From Nocardia yamanashiensis NBRC 100130 (GTDB lineage: Bacteria > Actinomycetota > Actinomycetes > Mycobacteriales > Mycobacteriaceae): a DNA stretch of 64,000 bases. The stretch lies in NCBI RefSeq assembly GCF_001613325.1, contig NZ_BDCD01000007.1:248001-312000 (forward strand). The letters run 5' to 3'. Below are positions 33,232-41,191 of this stretch, one piece after another; position 1 is the stretch's first letter; each line of letters opens with the position of its first letter. A program made the position numbers and the translations under genes. Below the pieces are notes generated by a model that ran no database searches, was not told the DNA's origin, and saw nothing but the letters and a program-made list of their open reading frames with translations.

Positions 33232-34275
33232 ATGACCATCCACGCTGAACCACCGGTGCGGACAGCCGCACCGGGCACAGTGCACGTCGAATTGCGCGGG
33301 CGGGCGAGCATCCGGCTGCGGCTGGCGCACGCCCTGTTGCGGGTGACCGTCCGGCCGGCGCTCGAGGGGCTGACCGTGGTGGCCGGGCACGGTCCGTGGC
33401 GCGGCGCTCCGGCTTTCCGGATCGCCAATCAGGCCGACCGGCTGGCGTTTCCGCTGCTGCCCGCGCGCGGCACCCGGCGCGAAGCCGTGCGTTTCGACGG
33501 CTTTCGCGCCGAATGGCTCTGGCACCGGGACGATCCCGGGCCCGACGACACCGGAAACGGGGCGATCCTGTACTTCCACGGCGGGGCGTTCCTGGCCGGC
33601 GGGCTGAACAGCCATCGACGGCTGGCCGCGCGGATCGGGCGGGCGGCGGGTGTCGCGCTGCTCAATGTGGACTATCGGCAGCTGCCCGCCGGGCACCTCA
33701 CCGATACCATCGCCGATGCCGTCACCGCCTACCGGTATCTCCTGGAGCGCGGATTCGCGCCCGGGCGGGTGGTGTTCGCCGGGGATTCGGCCGGCGGAGG
33801 GCTGGCCTTCGCGGCGGCGCTGGCCGCACGCGCGCAAGGGATTCCGATGCCGGGCGCCATTGCCGCGATCGCGCCGTTCGCCGATTTCGATCCCGTGGTC
33901 CGGCGGGATCACCCCAACGAGCCCCGCGACGCGATGCTCCCGGCTCGTGCCCTGGAGCTGCCCGCCCGGCTCGGTTTCGCCCGCGACGGCGTCCTCGACC
34001 CCGCCTGGTCGCCGGTCAACCACGACTTCACCGGTATGCCGCCGGTGCTCATTCAGGTCAGCAATACCGAAGTGCTGCTTCCCGATTCGGAGAGCCTGGC
34101 GGCGCGCTGCGCCGAGGCGGGCGTGCCGCACACCTTGCAGGTTTGGGACAACGCGATCCACGTCTTCCAGGCCGGCGCGGACCTGCTGCCCGACGCCCGC
34201 GCGGCGATCCGCGAAATCGGTTCCTTCATCCGGCGCCATCACCATCGATCCACCACCACGAGGCGGTCATCATGA
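33232..34275 (+). CDS. Alpha/beta hydrolase, hormone-sensitive-lipase/LipR-like
   Basis: A 347-residue carboxylester hydrolase of the HSL family: oxyanion motif YFHGGAFLAG (about 105), nucleophile GDSAGGG (about 184), late acidic LIQVSNTEVLLPDS and a catalytic histidine in NAIHVFQAG. ATG 33232 has GAGCCCGAG upstream. It is the first gene of a three-gene operon (stop/start overlaps ATGA at 34272 and 34892). The combination with a flavin monooxygenase resembles part of the mycobacterial mymA locus (LipR plus MymA), but the other mymA genes are absent. Confidence 0.85.
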   Translation: MTIHAEPPVRTAAPGTVHVELRGRASIRLRLAHALLRVTVRPALEGLTVVAGHGPWRGAPAFRIANQADRLAFPLLPARGTRREAVRFDGFRAEWLWHRDDPGPDDTGNGAILYFHGGAFLAGGLNSHRRLAARIGRAAGVALLNVDYRQLPAGHLTDTIADAVTAYRYLLERGFAPGRVVFAGDSAGGGLAFAAALAARAQGIPMPGAIAAIAPFADFDPVVRRDHPNEPRDAMLPARALELPARLGFARDGVLDPAWSPVNHDFTGMPPVLIQVSNTEVLLPDSESLAARCAEAGVPHTLQVWDNAIHVFQAGADLLPDARAAIREIGSFIRRHHHRSTTTRRSS

Positions 34276-34895
34276 GCATCACATCGTTCCTGCACACCCA
34301 GCACGACGCCGTCCAGCCGGTCGACGACACGGTATTCGACACCGCCGCACTGGTTTTCACCATCGAACGCACCTTCGACGCGCCCCGGGACGCGGTGTGG
34401 ACCGCGCTGGACGACGACCAGGCCTGGAAGTGGTTGCCGTTCCCGCTGCTCGGCGTGCGCTATCCCTCCCCCGCGCGCGGGGCCGGCGTGATCCGCGAGA
34501 TGGGTTCGGTGTTCGACCCGCTGCGGTTCCTGTGGGTGGAGCGCGAACGGTTCTGGCGGTACGAGCCCGGCCGGCGCATCACCTTCGGCGTGGTGAGCGG
34601 GACCCTGGTGCAGTACCTCGCGGTGCGGCAGTACGCGGAGGACATGACGTTCTCCGATCTCGGGCCGGATCGCAGCAAGCTGGTGTGGACGGTGGCCGTG
34701 ACTCCGCGGCTGCCGCTGCGGTTCTCGACGTGGTTCCCGCCCGCGTGGAAGCTGGCGTATCGGGTCGGGGGTATGGGGCCGCTGCTGACGCGGCGGGTGA
34801 ACCAGGTCGCGCGCACGACCGCGCCGGCTCCGCTCACGGCCGTGACCGCGGAACCGGCGCGGCGGAACGCGGCGGTCCGGGACGGCGCCCGATGA
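34272..34895 (+). CDS. SRPBCC (START-like) domain protein
   Basis: A 207-residue protein with a START/polyketide-cyclase-like fold (FTIERTFDAPRDAVWTALDD near the N-terminus, VREMG-type strands, KLVWTVAVTPRLPLRFSTWF). The last 25 residues are Ala/Arg-rich and probably disordered. Proteins of this fold bind a hydrophobic ligand. It overlaps both neighbours by four bases, so it is coupled to the hydrolase and the monooxygenase and may carry or modify their substrate. Function not assigned. Confidence 0.75.
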   Translation: MSITSFLHTQHDAVQPVDDTVFDTAALVFTIERTFDAPRDAVWTALDDDQAWKWLPFPLLGVRYPSPARGAGVIREMGSVFDPLRFLWVERERFWRYEPGRRITFGVVSGTLVQYLAVRQYAEDMTFSDLGPDRSKLVWTVAVTPRLPLRFSTWFPPAWKLAYRVGGMGPLLTRRVNQVARTTAPAPLTAVTAEPARRNAAVRDGAR

Positions 34896-36520
34896 GCCGC
34901 GGGACCGCGGCGGGCGGACCGGACCACGAGGTCGTCGTGATCGGCGCGGGCATCGGCGGCATCTGCGCCGGGGTGAAGCTGCGCGAGATCGGCATCGAGG
35001 ACTTCCTCATCGTCGATCGCGTCGGCGGGCTCGGCGGCACCTGGTACAGCCATCACTATCCGGACGCGGGCTGCGATATTCCCAGCACCACCTACCAGTT
35101 CTCGTTCGCCCGCAAACCGGACTGGGATCGGCTCTTCGCCAAACGCGATCAGATCCTGGAATACCTCGAGCAGGTGGCCGCCGACCACGATCTGCCGCGC
35201 CGAATGCGGTTCCACACCAGTATCGTTCGCGAGGAATGGGACGAGGACCGGCAGCTCTGGCGATTGCAGGTCGATTCCGGCGAGGTGATTACCGCGCGGT
35301 TCGTGATCAGCGCCGTCGGCGCATACATCAATCCCAAGACCGCGCCGGACATTCCGGGGCTGGCGAGCTACGCCGGGGTGTCGATGTACCCGGCGGACTG
35401 GAATCACGACTACGACTTCACCGGCAAGCGGGTCGCCGTCATCGGCGTCGGGGCCAGCACCATGCAGATCGCGCCGAAACTGGCCGAACAGGTGCAGCGG
35501 CTCGACATCTACCAGCGCACGCCGCAGGTGTATCTGCCGAAACCCGATTTCGTGCTGCGCCCGTGGATGCAGCGACTGCTGGCGCTGCCCGGCGGGTCGG
35601 CCGCGGCGAACGGGGTCGCGCAGGCCGTCGTCGATTCGGCGCTGCGGGTCGCGGTCTACACGCCCGCCCCGCTGTGGAAGGTCGGGGCGCGGGCGGTCGA
35701 TGCCGTGGGCGGGCGCGCCTATGCGGGCTGGCTGCGGATCAAGGTGAAGGACAAGGAGACCCGGCGGCGGTTGCGGCCCGGGTTCGGCATCGTCTGCCTG
35801 CGCGGCGGCGCGGGCGGCGGCTATCTGCCCATGCTGAATCGCGAGAACGTGGAGCTGATCACCACCGGCATCGCCGAGATCACCCCGGGCGGCATCCGCG
35901 ACGCCGACGGCGTGCACCGCGAGATCGACGCGCTGGTGCTGGCCACCGGCTACGAGGTGTTCTCCGATCCGGAGAGCTACAAACCCGGAACCGTGGTGGG
36001 CCGCAACGGTTTCGACCTCGGCGTCTTCTACAACACCGAGGAGCTCAAGGCGTACTACAGCACCTCGGTGGCCGGAATCCCGAACCGCTTCATCATGATC
36101 GGCCCCTACTCCTGGACCGGCACGGCCTTCCACTATTTCGTCGAGAACGCTATGCGGCACATCGCCGCCGTCATCGACGAGACCCGCCGCCGCGGGGCGA
36201 CCGTGGTGGAGGTCCGCCCGCAAGCCCAGGAACGGTTCCACCGCGAGATGCTGCGCAGCGGCCGGAATCTGGCGTACTACCTGGAAACCCGCTGCGAGGG
36301 CTCCAACAGCTACTTCGTCAATTCGCAGGGCAAGTCGCCCTACATCCGCCCCTGGTCGCTGCTGAAGACCTATCGCAAGGCGGTCCGCTTCGATCGCGAC
36401 GACTACGCCTACCGCTATCCCGTCGAGATCCGCGCCGATTCAGACGAGTCCGTGTTCGAGCAGGCTGCGGCCACAGTCGATGATCGTGCGGCGGGCGGGG
36501 CGCGCCTGCCAGTCCAATAG
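34892..36520 (+). CDS. Flavin-containing / Baeyer-Villiger-type monooxygenase
   Basis: A 542-residue two-dinucleotide-binding flavoprotein: FAD motif VVIGAGIGGICAG, GGLGGTWYSHHYPDAGCDIP, and NADPH motif RVAVIGVGASTMQ. The Baeyer-Villiger fingerprint FxGxxxHxxxW appears as YAGVSMYPADW, with Tyr in place of the His, so activity may be closer to a plain monooxygenase or be altered. Its last 27 codons overlap the end of the convergent epimerase gene by 81 bases, and the tail (after YAYRYPVEIRADSDES) looks like antisense translation. It is operonic with the hydrolase and SRPBCC genes. Confidence 0.87.
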   Translation: MSRGTAAGGPDHEVVVIGAGIGGICAGVKLREIGIEDFLIVDRVGGLGGTWYSHHYPDAGCDIPSTTYQFSFARKPDWDRLFAKRDQILEYLEQVAADHDLPRRMRFHTSIVREEWDEDRQLWRLQVDSGEVITARFVISAVGAYINPKTAPDIPGLASYAGVSMYPADWNHDYDFTGKRVAVIGVGASTMQIAPKLAEQVQRLDIYQRTPQVYLPKPDFVLRPWMQRLLALPGGSAAANGVAQAVVDSALRVAVYTPAPLWKVGARAVDAVGGRAYAGWLRIKVKDKETRRRLRPGFGIVCLRGGAGGGYLPMLNRENVELITTGIAEITPGGIRDADGVHREIDALVLATGYEVFSDPESYKPGTVVGRNGFDLGVFYNTEELKAYYSTSVAGIPNRFIMIGPYSWTGTAFHYFVENAMRHIAAVIDETRRRGATVVEVRPQAQERFHREMLRSGRNLAYYLETRCEGSNSYFVNSQGKSPYIRPWSLLKTYRKAVRFDRDDYAYRYPVEIRADSDESVFEQAAATVDDRAAGGARLPVQ

Positions 36521-37459
36521 TTCGTGGGCTTTGGCGGTGCTGTGCCGGTTCTTCCGGCCCAGCGCCGGGGCCAGTTCGCGCAGGGCGGGAATGCGGCGGG
36601 CGGCCAGGCGGATCAGGAAGTCCGGGGCGGGGCGGGTGGATACGCTGTCGGCGGCCGGGCCGAGTTCGGCGCGCAGGGTCTGGGCGATATCGCGCATCCA
36701 GAGGAATTCGCCGGTGCCCAGGAAGCGCTCTCCGGCCGCCGCCGGGGATTCCAGGGCGCGAATGTGCAGGTCGGCCAGGTCGCGGACGTCCACGACCTCC
36801 AGGCCGATGCGCGGCACCCAGGGCATGGTGCCGTCGAGCATGCGGGCGATGATCGAGACCGAGCCGACGGCGTCGCCGGAGAGCACCGGGCCGAAGACCG
36901 CGCCGGGCAGCACGGTGGTGAGTTCCGGTGCGCCGGGGGTGGTTTCGGCGAATCGCCAGGCGGCTCGTTCGGCGAGGGTCTTGGCACGGCGGTAGGGAAT
37001 CAGGTTCGGATCGTCCGGATCGGTCCACAGGGTCTCGTCGCTGACGTCCTCGACGGAGTAGGAGGAATGGCTGGCGGCGTTGGCGGCGGAGGTCATCACC
37101 ACACGGCGGACGCCGGCGCGGGTCGCGGCGGACAGCACCCGGCCGGAGCCGCCGCGGGCGACCTCGAGCAGGCGTCGCGGGTCCTGGTCGTCGGCCAGAC
37201 TCATCTGCGCCGCGACATGCATCACCTGGTCGACGCCGGCCATGGCAGAGTCCCAGCCGTCATCGGAAAGCAGGTCGGCACGGGCGAATTCGAGGCGGTC
37301 GGTATCTCCGGCGATGGGCTGGACGGCGGCGCGCACCCGGTCCGCCTTCGCCGGGTCGCGGACCACGGCGCGGACCTGATAGCCGCGGGCCAGCAGCTGA
37401 GCCACGCACCAGCCGCCGACGAACCCGGTGGCGCCGGTGACGAGTACCCGGTCGGGCAT
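36440..37459 (-). CDS. NAD-dependent epimerase/dehydratase (extended SDR)
   Basis: A 339-residue extended SDR: N-terminal VLVTGATGFVGGWCVAQLL, an adenine-side RAVVRDP and the D(A/L)L segment FARADLL. The active-site lysine may be in IPYRRAKTLAERAA (Y-x-x-x-K). It resembles dihydroflavonol reductase/aldehyde-reductase-like SDRs that reduce hydroxy or keto groups. Its C-terminal RPARRTIIDCGRSLLEHGL is typical of the family, so the 81-bp overlap with the convergent monooxygenase belongs properly to this gene. It is followed upstream by a DNA ligase gene on the same strand. Confidence 0.85.
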   Translation of the reverse strand: MPDRVLVTGATGFVGGWCVAQLLARGYQVRAVVRDPAKADRVRAAVQPIAGDTDRLEFARADLLSDDGWDSAMAGVDQVMHVAAQMSLADDQDPRRLLEVARGGSGRVLSAATRAGVRRVVMTSAANAASHSSYSVEDVSDETLWTDPDDPNLIPYRRAKTLAERAAWRFAETTPGAPELTTVLPGAVFGPVLSGDAVGSVSIIARMLDGTMPWVPRIGLEVVDVRDLADLHIRALESPAAAGERFLGTGEFLWMRDIAQTLRAELGPAADSVSTRPAPDFLIRLAARRIPALRELAPALGRKNRHSTAKAHELLDWQARPARRTIIDCGRSLLEHGLV

Positions 37460-37493
37460 GAGCGCGTCCTTTCCGTACGGCCGAGTTCGCCTG

Positions 37494-38459
37494 CTAGTCG
37501 GGTTCTTTCACCTGGTCGGGGGTCTTGTCGGTGCGCAGGCCCTTCCAGCTCGGCATGCGCAGCCGGGCGCCGGAGTATTCGCGGTACTCGACATCGCCGA
37601 CCAGGATGGGCTCCACCCAGTGCCAGCCGCCCGCCCGCGCTTCGGGCGGGGGTTGCGCGAAAGGGCAGGCGGGGATGGCGATCTCGTCGAGGGCGGCGCG
37701 GATCACGCGCCGGGCGGCGTGGGTGAACCCGGTGCCCGCCAAACCGATGAAGACGAACCGGCCGCTCGCGTCGTGGGCGCCGAGGACCAGCGAGCCGAAG
37801 GTGGTGGCGAAGCCGCCCGCGCCCGGGGTCCAGCCCGCCACCACCACTTCGGTGCGATGGCGCAGCGGGGTTTTCACCCACCAGCCCGAGCGGCGGCCGG
37901 GCAGGTACACCGAATCCAATCGCTTGGAGACGATCCCTTCCAGACGATGCTCCCCCGCCACTTTCAGCAACTCCCCGGCATCCACTCCGACCCAGTGCGG
38001 CGGGGCGGACAGCGGGGTTTCGAAGGGCAGTTCGGCCAGTACCGCACGGCGCTCGGCGTACGGTTCGCCGACCAGCTCCCGCGTCCCGATCGCGAGCACG
38101 TCGAAGGCGAACATCCGCACCGGCACCTCGGCGATCAACTGCTCACCGGGCCGCGCCACGTGCATCCGCCGCTGCAACCGCCCGAAGGACGGCGCGCCAT
38201 CCGGATCCTGCGCGACGATCTCGCCGTCGAGTATCAGGGTTTCCTTGCCCGCCAAGGCTTTCAGGCCAGCGACCAGCTCGGGATAGTTGGCGCTGACGTC
38301 ATTGGCGTTGCGGCTGTAGAGCGAGCACTCCCCGTCCTCGCACGCCGCGATCACCCGCACCCCGTCCCATTTCATCTCCACCGCCCACTCCGGCCCGCCC
38401 GGCGGCGCACCGCCGACGGCCAGCATGGGCGCGGGCACCGGGCGGCGCGGCGCTGCCAC
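37494..38459 (-). CDS. ATP-dependent DNA ligase, LigC/LigD-ligase-domain type
   Basis: A 321-residue ligase: nucleotidyltransferase motif I EMKWDGVR (AMP-accepting Lys at about 30), motif III LILDGEIVA, motif IV EGIVSKRL and motif V WWVKTPLRHRTEVVVAGW, followed by an OB fold. This is the size of stand-alone LigC enzymes or the separated ligase domain of LigD used in nonhomologous end joining or excision repair. No Ku, polymerase or nuclease gene is adjacent. ATG 38459 gives the normal N-terminal PMLAV segment. Confidence 0.87.
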   Translation of the reverse strand: MAAPRRPVPAPMLAVGGAPPGGPEWAVEMKWDGVRVIAACEDGECSLYSRNANDVSANYPELVAGLKALAGKETLILDGEIVAQDPDGAPSFGRLQRRMHVARPGEQLIAEVPVRMFAFDVLAIGTRELVGEPYAERRAVLAELPFETPLSAPPHWVGVDAGELLKVAGEHRLEGIVSKRLDSVYLPGRRSGWWVKTPLRHRTEVVVAGWTPGAGGFATTFGSLVLGAHDASGRFVFIGLAGTGFTHAARRVIRAALDEIAIPACPFAQPPPEARAGGWHWVEPILVGDVEYREYSGARLRMPSWKGLRTDKTPDQVKEPD

Positions 38460-38567
38460 GGTGAGCTACTTCCCCCGCCGACATCCGGGCAATAGGGACA
38501 TGCCCGAGAGTTTGCCAGTTGGTAGCCATTAATCCGTTCGCGCCACGCCGCCCGGCGGCTATCGCGT

Positions 38568-38759
38568 CTACTTGGCCGAAATACCCTGCTGTCGAATCGC
38601 GTCCAGGACCTCGCCGTAGGTCAGCGAGGAATTGACCGTAATGGTCTCGGAAGCGTTGTCGCGGTTGACATTGGTCACCGAGTCCATCCCGTACAGCGCC
38701 CGCTCGGCCAGGTCGGCCTCGCTCGCGTAGTTCGGGAGTTCGTAGGTGTAGGTGCCCAT
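38568..38759 (-). CDS. Small hypothetical protein
   Basis: A 63-residue soluble protein (MGTYTYELPNYASEADLAER start) with a Tyr-rich N-terminus and a helical C-terminus (YGEVLDAIRQQGI). A strong GAGGAGG ribosome site seven bases before ATG 38759 supports translation. No family recognised. Upstream, GTTT-N15-GGTCTA (38827-38803 on this strand) is a weak SigF-like promoter. The strong SigF-type site on the other strand (38846) serves the divergent gene. Confidence 0.65.
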   Translation of the reverse strand: MGTYTYELPNYASEADLAERALYGMDSVTNVNRDNASETITVNSSLTYGEVLDAIRQQGISAK

Positions 38760-38845
38760 GACGGGTGCCTCCTCGTATAGAGATGCCGATACCTTTCCGC
38801 CATAGACCGGAAGCGGCGAGCCCAAACCCGACGCGCCGTCCCGGG

Positions 38846-38870
38846 GTTTGACGTCACGAGCAGCGGGAAT
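38846..38870 (+). promoter_or_regulatory. SigF-type promoter of membrane protein gene
   Basis: GTTT (38846-38849), 15 bases, GGGAAT (38865-38870). ATG 38880 follows nine bases later without a Shine-Dalgarno, again suggesting a leaderless message. Confidence 0.65.
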
Positions 38871-38879
38871 CGCCTCGAT

Positions 38880-39320
38880 ATGTTCATCATCATCGGGCTC
38901 ATCGCTCTCATCGGCGCCGTAGCCGTGGGGGTGGCCGGCATTCAGGCCAATGCCGGGGACAGCCATACGCTCACCAATGGGTTCACGGTCTTCGACCACA
39001 CCTATTCCGGTTCGGCGGGACTGTTGTTCGCCTACGGGATCCTGGTCGGTGCGGTGGGGACCTGCGGGCTCATCATGCTGCTCGCCGGCACCTGGACCTC
39101 GTCCCGGCGCGGCGTCGCGGCCCGGCGCGAACTGCGGCAGTCCAAGAAGGAGATGGCCGCGGCGCGTAAGGAACTCGCCAAACCGCTCCCCGAACCGCCG
39201 GCCGCGGGGAAGCAAGCGCCGAAACCCGCTGCGCCGGCCCAGAAACCGACCTGGTCGTTCAACAGATTCATGCATCGACCGGGCGGGTCGGCACCCAAGG
39301 CCGAAACCGTCGCCAAGTAG
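38880..39320 (+). CDS. Two-helix membrane protein, hypothetical
   Basis: A 146-residue protein with an N-terminal helix (MFIIIGLIALIGAVAVGVAG), an external loop of about 25 residues, and a second helix (LLFAYGILVGAVGTCGLIMLLAG). A charged cytoplasmic tail with a coiled-coil-like RRELRQSKKEMAAARKELAK and a Pro/Ala/Lys-rich end follows. The N-terminal region resembles the small membrane proteins found in actinobacterial stress loci. It is followed by the DUF6131 gene in the same orientation. The start follows a SigF-type promoter directly. Confidence 0.72.
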   Translation: MFIIIGLIALIGAVAVGVAGIQANAGDSHTLTNGFTVFDHTYSGSAGLLFAYGILVGAVGTCGLIMLLAGTWTSSRRGVAARRELRQSKKEMAAARKELAKPLPEPPAAGKQAPKPAAPAQKPTWSFNRFMHRPGGSAPKAETVAK

Positions 39321-39350
39321 CCGAACAGCTCCACACGCAAGGAATTAGAA

Positions 39351-39506
39351 ATGATCATTCTTGGTCTGATCCTGATAGTCGCCGGGTGGCTGCTCGGCAT
39401 CCCGCTGCTGACCACCCTCGGCATCATCGCACTGGTGGTCGGTCTGATCCTCATGCTGCTCGGGCAGGTAGGCCGTCCGGTCGGTGGCCGGCGCTGGTAT
39501 TACTAG
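39351..39506 (+). CDS. DUF6131-family tiny membrane protein
   Basis: A 51-residue protein with two closely packed hydrophobic helices (MIILGLILIVAGWLLGIPLL and TLGIIALVVGLILMLLGQVG) and the characteristic basic/aromatic end GGRRWYY. AAGGA is eight bases before ATG 39351. DUF6131 proteins are common in Nocardia and mycobacteria, with no known role. It lies 30 bases after the preceding membrane-protein gene and is probably in the same SigF-type transcript. Confidence 0.85.
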   Translation: MIILGLILIVAGWLLGIPLLTTLGIIALVVGLILMLLGQVGRPVGGRRWYY

Positions 39507-39565
39507 CGCCCCCGGCGGCATGACGCGCACGACCGCCGCGGAGCCCATCCGCTAGCGTCGAAGCC

Positions 39566-40480
39566 ATGACGGTGACGGTGCTGGTTCCGGATGACCACGG
39601 CTACGCGGCGGTCGAGCGCCTCGAAGGCGCGCGAGCGGTGCGTTTCAAACTGGGAGACCCGCTGCCCGCAGGGGCCGACGAGGCCGAGGTACTCGTACCC
39701 GGTTTCCTCGTCGGCCCCGAAGCTGTCCGCATGACCTGGGAGCTGCCGAAACTGCGCCTGGTACAGCTGCTCACCGCCGGCGCCGAAGCCTGGGTGGGCA
39801 AGCTGCCCGAGGGGGTGCAGCTGGCGATCGCGCGCGGCGCGCACGGGGCCAGCACCGCCGAATGGGCGATCACCGGACTGCTGTCGATGTACCGGGAGTT
39901 CCCCGGCTTCGCGGACGCGCAGCGCGAGCACCGCTGGACCCAGCATCAGACGGATACGTTGCACGGCAAGCGGATTCTGATCGTGGGTGCGGGCAATCTG
40001 GCCGACGAACTGCGCCGCATGCTCGCCCCGTTCGACACCACGGTGGCCCTGGTCGGCAGTCACGCCCGCGACGGCGTGCACGGGGTGGACGAATTGCCGC
40101 GATTGCTACCGGATTTCGATGCCGTGGTGCTCATGGTGCCGGTGACTTCCAAGACGATCGGCATGGTGGACGCCGAGTTCCTGTCCCGGATGGCCGATGG
40201 CGCGATCCTGGTCAATGCCGCGCGCGGGCCCGTGGTCCGCACCGATGATCTGCTGGCGGAACTGCGAAACCGCCGCCTGCGCGCCGTTCTCGACGTCACC
40301 GACCCCGAACCGCTGCCCGCCGGGCATCCGCTCTGGGACGCTCCCGGGCTGTTGCTGACGCCCCATGTGGGCGGTAGCAGTCGCGGCAGTATGCAACGCG
40401 GCTGGGCCATCGCCGTCGAAGGCATCGAGGATTATCTGGCCGGAAAACCGCCCCGCAATCTCGTCCACGACGAGTACTGA
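39566..40480 (+). CDS. D-isomer-specific 2-hydroxyacid dehydrogenase
   Basis: A 304-residue NAD(P)-dependent dehydrogenase. It has the Rossmann motif KRILIVGAGNLADELRRML (last glycine replaced by Ala), catalytic Arg in VNAARGPVV, Glu in DVTDPEPLPAGHPLW and His in LLLTPHVGG. It interconverts D-2-hydroxy acids and 2-keto acids, possibly hydroxypyruvate or glyoxylate. ATG 39566 has no ribosome site, and a TAGCGT hexamer (39553-39558) seven bases upstream could be the -10 of a leaderless transcript. Confidence 0.87.
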   Translation: MTVTVLVPDDHGYAAVERLEGARAVRFKLGDPLPAGADEAEVLVPGFLVGPEAVRMTWELPKLRLVQLLTAGAEAWVGKLPEGVQLAIARGAHGASTAEWAITGLLSMYREFPGFADAQREHRWTQHQTDTLHGKRILIVGAGNLADELRRMLAPFDTTVALVGSHARDGVHGVDELPRLLPDFDAVVLMVPVTSKTIGMVDAEFLSRMADGAILVNAARGPVVRTDDLLAELRNRRLRAVLDVTDPEPLPAGHPLWDAPGLLLTPHVGGSSRGSMQRGWAIAVEGIEDYLAGKPPRNLVHDEY

Positions 40481-40486
40481 CCGCCG

Positions 40487-41083
40487 CTACAGCGTGTCCT
40501 TACCGATCGGCCGGTTGAGCAATTTCCACTCCCGCTCCCACCGCGCATTGCGCCGCGCGTCGAGCACCGTCCCGGTCAGCCACACCGAAGCCGCAGCGGC
40601 ACACCAGCTCTCGACGAGTATGGCCAGGCCCGTCCCGACTCCCTCGGCCGCCGCCGACCCGGGCCGTGACGGTGCGGCGGCGGGCTTCCCGTCCCGCCCG
40701 ATCCACAGCGAAACCGTGCTGCCCACCGCCTGTGGCCCCGGTACGTCGACGGTGCCCGATCCGGTCTTGCCCGCCGAATCCCATTGCACCGCAGCGGTAT
40801 AGCGCTCTTGATGCGCCCCGTACCGATCCGATTCGTGCAACCGCTGCGCATCGGCGGTCAGCGTCGCCGATACCCAGGTCTTCCCCGCGTCCTCCGCCGC
40901 GATCCGATCGGCGGCCCCCGTATAACTCACCGTCCCGATAGCCCCGGCCATCGGCACCGCGGCGACCACCACGAGCACGGCGAACGCTCGAACCAGAATC
41001 TCGAGCCGATCCGACAATCGCATCAGCGGATTCGTATTCCAAGGCCGCACCTGCCACAGGCGCGACGGCAATGAAGGTGGCAT
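40487..41083 (-). CDS. Rv1733c-like membrane protein
   Basis: A 198-residue protein with the Rv1733c-family N-terminus: a W/N-containing cytoplasmic stretch (PWNTNPLMRLSDRLEIL), one membrane helix (AFAVLVVVAAVPMAGAIGTV), an external beta domain of about 90 residues, a second helix (GLAILVESWCAAAASVWLTG) and a basic tail. Rv1733c is a DosR-regulon dormancy antigen of unknown function. ATG 41083 is chosen; a start five codons upstream is possible. Its stop is six bases from that of the convergent dehydrogenase gene. Confidence 0.8.
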   Translation of the reverse strand: MPPSLPSRLWQVRPWNTNPLMRLSDRLEILVRAFAVLVVVAAVPMAGAIGTVSYTGAADRIAAEDAGKTWVSATLTADAQRLHESDRYGAHQERYTAAVQWDSAGKTGSGTVDVPGPQAVGSTVSLWIGRDGKPAAAPSRPGSAAAEGVGTGLAILVESWCAAAASVWLTGTVLDARRNARWEREWKLLNRPIGKDTL

Positions 41084-41191
41084 CGACACCTGGACCACCT
41101 CTCTCCGCGGCGTCCGCCTTACCGATTACATCGGTAGCAGTACCCAGGTTGATACGCCTTGAACCCGCCGAACGTCAAGGTCAGAGCACGG

